Shown here: one piece after another, positions 1-5,108 of the stretch
Position numbering within the stretch: the stretch's first letter is position 1
How the letters are laid out: each line of letters starts with the position of its first letter
Assembly (NCBI GenBank): GCA_021806125.1
Contig: JAJZYC010000105.1
Span: forward strand, 1 to 5,361
Length of the DNA stretch: 5,361 bases
Reading direction: 5' to 3'
Source of the DNA: a bacterium
GTDB taxonomy: Bacteria; SZUA-79; Acidulodesulfobacterales; Acidulodesulfobacteraceae
Notes under the pieces: model-generated
What the model saw: only the letters and a program-made list of their open reading frames with translations
What the model was told of the DNA's origin: nothing
The model's database searches: none
Made by a program: the position numbers and the translations under genes

Positions 1-272
1 AGCGCGACGGCCGCCGCGGTATTTCTGGGAGCAGGCTCTAAAATAAACCTGCGGTTCTTAACGCCGATTTCATCGAGCTGGTCGAGCGCGATGAAATACT
101 GGTCTTTATTGGTTACGATTATGAAATCGCCGCATAAATCCTTGTTTCTTAGAACTGTCAGCTGAAATAAAGACATATCGCCTATAAGTTTATAAAACTG
201 CTTGGGGAAATAAGTCCTCGAAATAGGCCACAGCCTCGTTCCGCTTCCTCCGCATAAGATAACGTTCGTCAA
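1..272 (-). CDS. manC: Mannose-1-phosphate guanylyltransferase (GDP-mannose pyrophosphorylase), 5' part only
   Basis: The enzyme joins mannose-1-phosphate and GTP to give GDP-mannose, a cytoplasmic precursor for polysaccharide and glycan synthesis. Ninety codons are visible; the rest lies beyond the left edge. The N-terminus carries the sugar-nucleotidyltransferase signature in its ManC form, GGSGTRLWPISR at residues 8-19, followed by PKQF at 23-26, and a second family block EPAPRNTAAA at 79-88. The start is TTG at 272-270: an in-frame TAG lies just upstream, no ATG is available, and a GGGAGG ribosome site sits 10 nt before it. The gene begins 7 nt after the ugd stop, so the two are almost certainly one transcript. 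Whether the full protein also has the C-terminal phosphomannose isomerase domain of bifunctional homologues cannot be seen. Family assignment is firm; the exact polysaccharide served is unknown. Confidence 0.9.
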   Translation of the reverse strand, partial: MTNVILCGGSGTRLWPISRTYFPKQFYKLIGDMSLFQLTVLRNKDLCGDFIIVTNKDQYFIALDQLDEIGVKNRRFILEPAPRNTAAAVA

Positions 273-279
273 AATAAAT

Positions 280-1596
280 TTACCTCCCTACCGAATAATA
301 ATCGAAGCCGCTTTCGAGCATTCTTTTTTTGTCGTAAATATTCCTTCCGTCGAATACCGCGTGAGTTTTCAACGCGGCTTTAATTTTATCGAAATCCGGC
401 ACCCTGAAATCGTTCCATTCCGTAGCGATTATTAGTCCGTCCGCGCCTTTAACCGCGCCGTACATATCTTCCGCATATTCTATTTCCGAGAAAATTTTTC
501 TGGTATTGTCCATGGCTATAGGGTCGTAAGCTTTAATTTTAGCGCCGTAGGAAAGAAGTTTAGATATTATGACTAAAGAAGGTGCTTCCCTTATATCGTC
601 GGTTTTAGGCTTAAAAGACAGTCCCCAGAGGGCAAAAGTCCTGCCTGCTATATCTCCCTTGAAATGCTTTAATATAAAATCTACGATAATTTCTTTCTGC
701 GAAGCATTCACCTCGTCCGCGGCCTTTAGAAGTTTAAATTCGTAGTTATGCCGTTTCGCTGTTTGATACAGAGCTTTTACGTCTTTCGGAAAACAGCTTC
801 CGCCGTAGCCTATTCCAGGGAATAAAAAGGACTTGCCTATTCTTTTATCGGAACCTATGCCTATTCTGACGCTATCTACGTTCGCTCCCGTCAGGGCGCA
901 TAAGTTTGCTATTTCGTTCATAAAAGTTATTCTTACCGCAAGCATAGCATTAGCTGCATATTTCGTAAGTTCCGAAGAATTTGTATCCATAAAATATATC
1001 GGCGCTCCCGTCCTTACGAACGGTTCGTATATTTCGTCTATAATTTCTTTTGCCGCCTGCGCTTCTTTCTTGTTGTCCTTTTTGAAATTAATCCCTACTA
1101 CTATTCTGTCGGGTCTCTGAAAATCGTCTATAGCGGCGCCTTCTTTTAAAAATTCGGGGTTTGACGCTATGCAGAAGTTTTTGGTTTTTTTGGCGATTAT
1201 GCTTTCCACCTTTCTGCACGTCCCGACCGGAACGGTGCTTTTGACTATTACGGTTTTAAAGCAGTCTATAGAGTCAGCGATGCTTTCCGCTACCTTAAAG
1301 ACGTTTGACAAATCCGCTTCCCCGTTATCCTGAGGAGGAGTGCCTACGGCTATAAATACCACGTCGGTTTTGCCGACGGCTTCGCGTAAATCTTTCGTAA
1401 AATAAAGCCTGTTTAATTTAACGTTTTTATCGGTAAGTTCTTTAAGCCCCGGTTCGTAAATAGGAATTACCCCGGCTTTTAACGATTTAATCTTATTTTC
1501 GTCGTTATCCACGCAGTAAACGGTATTGCCGGAATCCGCAAGGCATACGCCCGTAACGAGACCTACGTAGCCCGTGCCTACTATGGATATGTTCAT
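280..1596 (-). CDS. ugd: UDP-glucose 6-dehydrogenase
   Basis: A cytoplasmic enzyme that oxidises UDP-glucose with two NAD+ to UDP-glucuronate, used for capsule, exopolysaccharide or LPS sugars. The 438-residue length is normal for the family. Visible motifs are the Rossmann GTGYVG at 7-12, VGTPP at 84-88, NPEFL at 146-150, the central-domain ELTKYAANAMLA with Lys212 and Asn216, the catalytic GGSCFPKD with Cys268, and FKPKTDDIRE at 328-337 in the C-terminal UDP-binding domain. GGSCFPKD fits UGD rather than GDP-mannose dehydrogenase. The ATG at 1596 is chosen because the Rossmann strand MNISIVGTGYVG starts there and AAGGAG lies 10 nt upstream. The frame stays open 25 codons further, but that stretch translates a palindromic repeat and is not believable protein. 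It is the first gene of a pair with manC. Confidence 0.96.
   Translation of the reverse strand: MNISIVGTGYVGLVTGVCLADSGNTVYCVDNDENKIKSLKAGVIPIYEPGLKELTDKNVKLNRLYFTKDLREAVGKTDVVFIAVGTPPQDNGEADLSNVFKVAESIADSIDCFKTVIVKSTVPVGTCRKVESIIAKKTKNFCIASNPEFLKEGAAIDDFQRPDRIVVGINFKKDNKKEAQAAKEIIDEIYEPFVRTGAPIYFMDTNSSELTKYAANAMLAVRITFMNEIANLCALTGANVDSVRIGIGSDKRIGKSFLFPGIGYGGSCFPKDVKALYQTAKRHNYEFKLLKAADEVNASQKEIIVDFILKHFKGDIAGRTFALWGLSFKPKTDDIREAPSLVIISKLLSYGAKIKAYDPIAMDNTRKIFSEIEYAEDMYGAVKGADGLIIATEWNDFRVPDFDKIKAALKTHAVFDGRNIYDKKRMLESGFDYYSVGR
283..288 (-). promoter_or_regulatory. Ribosome binding site of manC, embedded in the end of ugd
   Basis: GGGAGG on the minus strand lies 10 nt before the manC TTG. 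It is formed by the last ugd codons (Gly-Arg) and immediately precedes the ugd TAA stop. A ribosome finishing ugd therefore passes over the manC ribosome site, an arrangement typical of translational coupling. It is also what decides the TTG start. Confidence 0.75.
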
Positions 1597-1606
1597 ACGG
1601 TAAAAT

Positions 1607-1612
1607 CTCCTT
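1607..1612 (-). promoter_or_regulatory. Ribosome binding site of ugd
   Basis: AAGGAG on the minus strand lies 10 nt before the ATG at 1596. It fixes the true start against the 25-codon longer reading. It sits only 5 nt from the near arm of the large inverted repeat at 1618-1704, so folding of that repeat in the mRNA could affect access to it. Confidence 0.75.
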
Positions 1613-1617
1613 ATTTG

Positions 1618-1704
1618 ACTGGATTCCCGCCTTCGCGGGAATGACTTTAGAGGGTTTAACTTTTCAGCCAACGGGTGTCATTCCCGCGAAGGCGGGAATC
1701 CAGT
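1618..1704. repeat. Nested inverted-repeat element, dRS3/NIME-like
   Basis: Two perfectly complementary 28-nt arms (1618-1645 and 1677-1704) flank a 31-nt spacer. Each arm is also a hairpin on its own: ATTCCCGC, a 4-nt loop, GCGGGAAT. Both arms match the 20-bp Neisseria dRS3 pattern ATTCCC-N8-GGGAAT, and two such units around a short core is the NIME arrangement. The GC-rich arms contrast with the AT-rich spacer outside. No clean target duplication is seen. The arm nearest ugd reads as FPRRRESS in the ugd frame, a peptide commonly seen when such repeats are mis-called as coding. It may also act as an mRNA stem or transcription barrier between tonB and ugd. The repeat is directly seen; the family link is by motif only. 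Confidence 0.85.
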
Positions 1705-1720
1705 ATTATTAAAACTTAGA

Positions 1721-1753
1721 AAAATTATACTAAAATTATACTAAAATTATACT
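1721..1753. repeat. Three perfect 11-bp tandem units, each with a TATAAT on the minus strand
   Basis: The unit AAAATTATACT occurs at 1721-1731, 1732-1742 and 1743-1753 without mismatch. Read on the ugd strand each unit gives AGTATAATTTT, containing a perfect -10 hexamer, and a fourth TATAAT follows at 1754-1759. The 11-bp step is close to one helical turn. The array lies between the tonB stop and the inverted repeat, in the place where a ugd promoter is expected. No strong -35 is evident; TTGATA at 1780-1785 over the tonB stop is 20 nt from the farthest TATAAT. Promoter function is inference. A simple slipped-strand repeat in AT-rich DNA is the alternative. Confidence 0.8.
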
Positions 1754-1781
1754 ATTATATTTATTTTATTGCACGAATTTA

Positions 1782-2636
1782 TCAATAAACGTAAAAACCG
1801 GAAAGCCTGTAAATAAAAGTTCCTATTATATTAAGCCGGTTTATAGTCCAGTAATGCGGAAAAGGATTATATCTCGCCGCCTCGTATATCGCTTTAACCG
1901 CCGCCTTATCCAAAATTTTTTTTCCCGAAGACCTCAGAACGGCTACGCTGTGTATCGAACCGTTTTTATTAATCGAAAACTCGATTACGAGCAGTCCGGA
2001 TAAGCCTTCTCTCCTTGCCCTGTACGGATATTCCCAGACGTTTTCTATTTTATTTTTAACGTGCAGTAAATACGACGCATACTTTATAGTAGTGGTATTG
2101 AGATTTACGGTAGCCGATTTTATTCCGCGCGAAGGATTTTTTATTCCGGTTCCCGCCGCATTCGGCGCTGCTTGGTTAAAAAATTTCCCCATCGGAAAAA
2201 GATTGCTCAGTCTTCGCCTGCGCCTGGGACGCGAAGACGTATTGTTCGATACTATATGGGAATTGCTTATAACTCTGCGGTATCTCGGGGCTGGCTTTCT
2301 GCGCCTGTAGTTGCTCGCAAAATTCCTCTGGAAAGGGGCGGGCGGCGTGTATGGAACAGGAGCCGACGACGGATTGCTGAAAGAAGGCGGAGCGTTCAGC
2401 CTTGTGTTTTTCTTGGCGTAATGAGGCTTAATGCTTGCATATTTAGGGTTTTTTATTTTATATTTTTCAAGATTTTTAATAAATTTATAAGGCTCTACCA
2501 GAATAGGTTTGGTATATTTATGGACCTTTTTGTTTTTTTTATGCTGATTGCCGTATTTAAGCAAAAATAAAATCAGCGCCGAGTGGATTACGACGGAAAC
2601 TATAAGGGCATATATAAGTACTTTATTGCTTTTCAT
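1782..2636 (-). CDS. tonB: TonB-family energy transducer with an arginine-rich linker
   Basis: A 284-residue inner-membrane protein expected to pass proton-motive energy from ExbB/ExbD to outer-membrane TonB-dependent transporters. It has a short cytoplasmic start, one membrane helix at about 6-26, a long periplasmic linker, and a TonB C-terminal domain at about 200-279 (YP at 203-204, then SGLLVIEFSINKNGSI and the AAVKAIYEAARYNPFP helix). The helix keeps Ser14, His18 and Leu25 with the same spacing as Ser16, His20 and Leu27 of the E. coli TonB SHLS motif, which supports ExbB/D coupling. The fourth SHLS position is Gly. The linker has modest proline (about 81-118) but strong basic runs, including five arginines at 138-142, unlike the usual Pro/Glu/Lys linker. 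The ATG at 2636 has no recognisable Shine-Dalgarno; an in-frame TAA lies six codons upstream. exbB, exbD and receptor genes are not in the window. Confidence 0.85.
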   Translation of the reverse strand: MKSNKVLIYALIVSVVIHSALILFLLKYGNQHKKNKKVHKYTKPILVEPYKFIKNLEKYKIKNPKYASIKPHYAKKNTRLNAPPSFSNPSSAPVPYTPPAPFQRNFASNYRRRKPAPRYRRVISNSHIVSNNTSSRPRRRRRLSNLFPMGKFFNQAAPNAAGTGIKNPSRGIKSATVNLNTTTIKYASYLLHVKNKIENVWEYPYRARREGLSGLLVIEFSINKNGSIHSVAVLRSSGKKILDKAAVKAIYEAARYNPFPHYWTINRLNIIGTFIYRLSGFYVY

Positions 2637-2683
2637 ATTATAAATAAAATTTATTTAATTTAATTATTTTACATTATTTTAAA

Positions 2684-2712
2684 TTGATTTAAAATCATTT
2701 TAGTTTTAAAAT
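2684..2712 (+). promoter_or_regulatory. Candidate purC promoter
   Basis: TTGATT at 2684-2689 and TAAAAT at 2707-2712 are separated by 17 nt, giving 4/6 and 5/6 matches to the sigma70 consensus. Transcription would start near 2719, leaving a leader of about 45 nt before purC. The surrounding 128-bp divergent spacer (2637-2764) is almost entirely A/T, so chance matches are likely. Confidence 0.35.
2685..2697. promoter_or_regulatory. Palindrome in the tonB/purC divergent spacer, possible operator
   Basis: TGATTT-A-AAATCA is a perfect 6-1-6 palindrome in the shared upstream region. It loosely resembles a Fur 7-1-7 site or an FNR-like site with one extra base. It lies just downstream of a TATAAT on the tonB strand (2711-2716) and overlaps the candidate purC -35. 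Iron control of tonB would make sense, but short palindromes arise readily in DNA this AT-rich, so the call is weak. Confidence 0.3.
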
Positions 2713-2753
2713 TATATACATTTAATTATTTTATTTTATAAATTTATAAACAT

Positions 2754-2760
2754 AGGAGGT
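2754..2760 (+). promoter_or_regulatory. Ribosome binding site of purC
   Basis: AGGAGGT is a strong Shine-Dalgarno 4 nt before the ATG at 2765. It decides the start: the in-frame GTG at 2759 lies inside this site and cannot be the initiator. Confidence 0.85.
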
Positions 2761-2764
2761 GTTT

Positions 2765-3490
2765 ATGAATACTTCGGAAGAAAAAGGATTTAAAAAAATT
2801 TACGAAGGCAAGGCAAAAATCCTTTACCTGTACGGAAACGACGACAGCAGGCTGGTAACGTATTTTAAAGACGATGCTACCGCTTTCAACGGACAGAAAA
2901 AAGGAACCATTATGAAGAAGGGGGAATTTAACAACGCTATATCCTCTTCTTTGTTTAAGTTATTGAAAAGCAAGGGAATTGAAAGCCATTTCATCGAAAA
3001 ATTATCGGAAAGAGAGATGCTGGTTCATCATTTAAAAATGTTTCCGGTAGAGTTTGTAGTGAGAAACTACACGGCAGGTAGCCTCGCCAAAAAGATGGGC
3101 GTCGAGGAAGGCGTTAAACTGCTTTCTCCTGTGGTAGAGCTTTATTTTAAAAGCGACGAACTCGGCGACCCTATGATTAACGAAACCTACGTAAAAGCAT
3201 TCGACCTTGGAGAAACAAAAGACGTTGAAGAGGCTAAGGGAATCGCATTAAAGATAAACGAAATTTTAAAGGATTTTTTCGACAAAAACGGTCTTTTGCT
3301 TGTCGATTATAAACTTGAATTCGGAATCCTGAACGGAAAAGTACTTTTGGCAGATGAAATAACTCCGGATACAATGAGGCTTTGGGATAAGATAACGCTT
3401 GAAAAAGTCGATAAAGACAGGTTCAGGCGCGACCTAGGCGGCGTAGAAGAAGCCTATAAGCGCGTTTACGACATTACGTCTAATATATAG
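2765..3490 (+). CDS. purC: Phosphoribosylaminoimidazole-succinocarboxamide (SAICAR) synthetase
   Basis: A cytoplasmic enzyme of de novo purine synthesis: it joins CAIR and aspartate with ATP to form SAICAR. The 241 residues match the compact bacterial single-domain form. Visible blocks are YEGKAKILY at 13-21 (nucleotide-binding end), KDDATAFNGQKKGTI at 35-49, the first family signature FPVEFVVRNYTAGS at 93-106, the second signature DYKLEFG at 181-187, and DEITPDTMRLWD at 197-208. All key blocks are intact. It is the only plus-strand gene here, divergent from tonB and convergent with the peroxiredoxin, so it appears to be transcribed alone. No other pur genes are nearby. Confidence 0.97.
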   Translation: MNTSEEKGFKKIYEGKAKILYLYGNDDSRLVTYFKDDATAFNGQKKGTIMKKGEFNNAISSSLFKLLKSKGIESHFIEKLSEREMLVHHLKMFPVEFVVRNYTAGSLAKKMGVEEGVKLLSPVVELYFKSDELGDPMINETYVKAFDLGETKDVEEAKGIALKINEILKDFFDKNGLLLVDYKLEFGILNGKVLLADEITPDTMRLWDKITLEKVDKDRFRRDLGGVEEAYKRVYDITSNI

Positions 3491-3497
3491 CAAAATA

Positions 3498-3579
3498 AAC
3501 CACCCCGTCAGCTATGCAGGAAACTTAATAAAAACTCCCCTCCTTTTTAAGGAGGGGAAACCCGCAGGGCGGGGCGGTT
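3498..3579. repeat. MITE-like inverted-repeat element between convergent genes
   Basis: The ends AACCACCCCG (3498-3507) and CGGGGCGGTT (3570-3579) are inverted copies with one mismatch. Inside are a perfect 9-bp hairpin (3537-3557) and a small CCCGC-AGG-GCGGG hairpin (3561-3573). The element is GC-rich within AT-rich flanks and is bordered on both sides by AAATA (3493-3497 and 3580-3584), a possible 5-bp target duplication. It has no coding capacity and resembles the small GC-rich palindromic repeats scattered in many bacterial genomes. The AAATA match could be chance in such AT-rich flanks. Confidence 0.6.
3530..3557 (-). terminator. Intrinsic terminator for the peroxiredoxin gene
   Basis: On the minus strand a CCCCTCCTT / AAGGAGGGG stem with an AAA loop (3557-3537) is followed after two bases by TTTTT (3534-3530). 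It lies about 30 nt after the peroxiredoxin stop. On the plus strand the same stem lacks a following T-run, so it is a weaker terminator for purC. The terminator appears to be supplied by the repeat element around it. Confidence 0.6.
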
Positions 3580-3587
3580 AAATATTT

Positions 3588-4211
3588 TTATTTCAACGCT
3601 TCATAAACCTTGCCGACAACGTTCGGTCCGGGTTTAATGGTTTTTCCGCCCTTATGCCATTTTGCGGGACAGACTTCGTCCGGATGGGCAGATACATATA
3701 TATTGGCCTCCATCTTCCTGACGAGCTCGTCCGCGTTCCTGCCGACGTTAAAGAAATTAACCTCCGAGGCGACAAGGACACCTTCGGGGTTTATAATAAA
3801 AGTGCCTCTCAACGCAAGTCCGCTTTCTTCGTCGTAAACGTCGAAAAGCCTAGAAACCTTTCCGGTAGGGTCTGCTCCCATAATAAATTTTACTTTTTCC
3901 AAAAGTTTCTCGTCTCTCTGCCAAGCCATATGAACAAAATGAGTATCGGTGCTTATCGAAACCAACTGCGCGCCCATCTTTTCGAGCTCATCCTGTTTTT
4001 CTGCATAATCTGCAAGTTCAGTCGGACATACAAATGTGTAATCTGCCGGATAAAATACGAGAATAGTCCATTTTTTATTTTTTTTAGCTTCTTCTAAGCT
4101 AAATTTTCCGAACCCGTGAGTCTTAGGGTCGTAAGTGTTAATCTCTCCGAAAGAGGGAACCGGTTTCCCGACAGCCGCAATTTCAAATTCTTCATAACTT
4201 TCTTCGCACAT
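3588..4211 (-). CDS. ahpC: AhpC-type typical 2-Cys peroxiredoxin
   Basis: A cytoplasmic thiol peroxidase that reduces hydrogen peroxide and organic hydroperoxides. The active-site motif is FYPADYTFVCPTEL at 53-66, with peroxidatic Cys62, Thr59 and Pro55. STDTHFVHMAW (87-97) and Arg135 complete the active-site framework. The resolving cysteine is Cys181 in HPDEVCPAKW. An extra Cys2 near the N-terminus is not part of the mechanism. At 207 residues it is somewhat longer than E. coli AhpC (187), with longer ends. The ATG at 4211 is supported by AAGGAGGT 5 nt upstream. No ahpF, thioredoxin or rubredoxin gene is next to it, so its reductant cannot be inferred. It seems monocistronic, with its own promoter and terminator. 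Confidence 0.96.
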   Translation of the reverse strand: MCEESYEEFEIAAVGKPVPSFGEINTYDPKTHGFGKFSLEEAKKNKKWTILVFYPADYTFVCPTELADYAEKQDELEKMGAQLVSISTDTHFVHMAWQRDEKLLEKVKFIMGADPTGKVSRLFDVYDEESGLALRGTFIINPEGVLVASEVNFFNVGRNADELVRKMEANIYVSAHPDEVCPAKWHKGGKTIKPGPNVVGKVYEALK

Positions 4212-4216
4212 AAAAT

Positions 4217-4224
4217 ACCTCCTT
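4217..4224 (-). promoter_or_regulatory. Ribosome binding site of the peroxiredoxin gene
   Basis: AAGGAGGT on the minus strand, 5 nt before the ATG, is a near-perfect Shine-Dalgarno and suggests high expression. Confidence 0.85.
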
Positions 4225-4233
4225 TTTATGGAG

Positions 4234-4249
4234 CGGATTTAAAAATCCG
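4234..4249 (-). promoter_or_regulatory. Palindrome/hairpin in the peroxiredoxin leader
   Basis: CGGATTT and AAATCCG are perfect complements separated by two bases, 10 nt upstream of the ribosome site and within the predicted transcript. It could be an operator for a redox regulator or a small leader hairpin. It does not match a site I can name. Confidence 0.4.
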
Positions 4250-4281
4250 TCATCCCTTTTAAATAGTAATTATTATTGTTA

Positions 4282-4310
4282 AATATATATTATTTTTTTT
4301 ATTATGTCAA
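4282..4310 (-). promoter_or_regulatory. Sigma70-type promoter of the peroxiredoxin gene
   Basis: On the minus strand a perfect -35 TTGACA (4310-4305) and a -10 TATATT (4287-4282) are separated by exactly 17 nt. The spacer contains a run of eight A. Transcription would start near 4275, giving a leader of about 64 nt that contains the palindrome at 4234-4249. This is the most convincing promoter in the window. Confidence 0.65.
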
Positions 4311-4322
4311 GATAATTAGTTT

Positions 4323-4411
4323 AATTATATCGCATATCGAACATTTTTCTTATGCAAAAATATTTCTTGATGGAGAGTGAATGTATATTGAATTATAAGG
4401 GCATATAGAAC
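4323..4411 (-). repeat. Imperfect direct repeat pair upstream of the peroxiredoxin promoter
   Basis: The copies at 4323-4342 and 4391-4411 share AATTATA, a 2-3 nt variable gap, then GCATAT-N-GAAC. On the minus strand each reads GTTC-N-ATATGC followed by TATAAT. They may be paired regulator sites or extra promoter elements for the peroxiredoxin gene, or chance similarity in AT-rich DNA. The rest of the 4225-4459 spacer holds no gene-like ORF, and no clear terminator for the SPOR gene was found. Confidence 0.35.
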
Positions 4412-4459
4412 GGTATAAACTTATAAAGACGGGTGTTTCCGAGAGGCTTATACGATAAT

Positions 4460-5107
4460 CTAATCGACTTTGATTATATAAGGCTTTACTTTAAATTTAT
4501 TCGATATGGTATTTTCAACAGATTTAGCGCCGGCAATGTTAGAAAATTTTCCTACTCGGACCTGCTGATAAACCGCTTTTCCCGTCTTGCCGGCTACTGA
4601 TATGGGGACGATATAAGCAAAAAATCCCATAGAATTAAGCTTATCCGCCAGAGTTTTAGCCTGCGCATAATTTTTAAGAGCAGCAACTTGAATGGTATAA
4701 TAAATTTTAGAATTAAAAGGCGAAGCAGGACTTTTTTTCGTTATATATTTATATACGTATACCGGCTTTTTTACGTAAACTATTTTAGTTTTTGCCGCCG
4801 GTTTCGCCGCGACCGCATTTGCGGGTTTTTGGACTTTTTCAGTTTTTTTTGTTTCGGCTTTTCCTTTTTTTAAAGATGCTAATTTTGAAATCGGAGCAAA
4901 TTTTATATTGTCCGCGGAAACGGGGTTTTGTTCTTCGGAATTTAGTCCGGCATTAGGAACGCTTTTATTTTTTAAAGCGGATTCTTTTATAACTCCTTCT
5001 TTTGAACTTTTAGAGGACAATTTCTTGCCTACAAAGAGCCCCAATACGAAAACGATAAATATTATTACCAGAAATACGATAACCGCCGTAAGCTTATCTT
5101 TTTTCAA
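4460..5107 (-). CDS. SPOR-domain membrane protein
   Basis: A 215-residue bitopic protein with a charged MKKDK start, one membrane helix at about 8-27 ending in GLFVGKK, a Lys/Ala/Pro-rich periplasmic linker and a C-terminal SPOR domain at about 136-213 (YYTIQVAAL... YQQVRVGKFSNIAGAKSVENTI). SPOR domains bind peptidoglycan stripped of stem peptides at the division septum, so a role in division or wall maintenance is likely. Just before the domain is a Tyr/Val/Lys-rich stretch (108-124, with KKPVYVYKYI). The start is TTG at 5107: a TAA stop lies in frame three codons upstream and AGGA is 9 nt before it. The TTG comes one base after the stop of the upstream microprotein, suggesting translational coupling. 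Domain assignment is good; which SPOR protein (FtsN/DedD-like or other) cannot be said. Confidence 0.85.
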   Translation of the reverse strand: MKKDKLTAVIVFLVIIFIVFVLGLFVGKKLSSKSSKEGVIKESALKNKSVPNAGLNSEEQNPVSADNIKFAPISKLASLKKGKAETKKTEKVQKPANAVAAKPAAKTKIVYVKKPVYVYKYITKKSPASPFNSKIYYTIQVAALKNYAQAKTLADKLNSMGFFAYIVPISVAGKTGKAVYQQVRVGKFSNIAGAKSVENTISNKFKVKPYIIKVD

Positions 5108-5108
5108 A

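Noticed and set aside
1597..1671. A 25-codon N-terminal extension of ugd in the same frame
   Set aside because: It translates the palindromic repeat (FPRRRESS), has no ribosome site and precedes the Rossmann start. The ATG at 1596 with AAGGAG upstream is the real start.
1721..1753. Tandem repeats as a CRISPR array
   Set aside because: The units are 11 bp and directly adjacent with no spacers.
2172..2570. A 132-codon plus-strand open frame antisense to tonB
   Set aside because: It lies wholly over the tonB coding region, has no recognisable domain, and its arginine- and phenylalanine-rich composition mirrors the antisense of tonB codons.
2637..2642. TATAAT directly before the tonB ATG as the tonB promoter
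   Set aside because: Transcription would start inside the coding region past the ATG, and no other start codon precedes the membrane helix. It is probably a chance match in AT-rich DNA.
2759..2764. GTG start two codons upstream of the purC ATG
   Set aside because: The GTG lies within the AGGAGGT ribosome site that serves the ATG at 2765.
3654..4097. A 147-codon plus-strand open frame antisense to the peroxiredoxin gene
   Set aside because: The minus strand encodes an intact AhpC with all catalytic residues. The antisense product resembles no family.
4312..4459. Possible tRNA or small RNA in the SPOR/peroxiredoxin spacer
   Set aside because: No cloverleaf, T-loop or strong stem is visible; only short open frames and weak AT stems occur.
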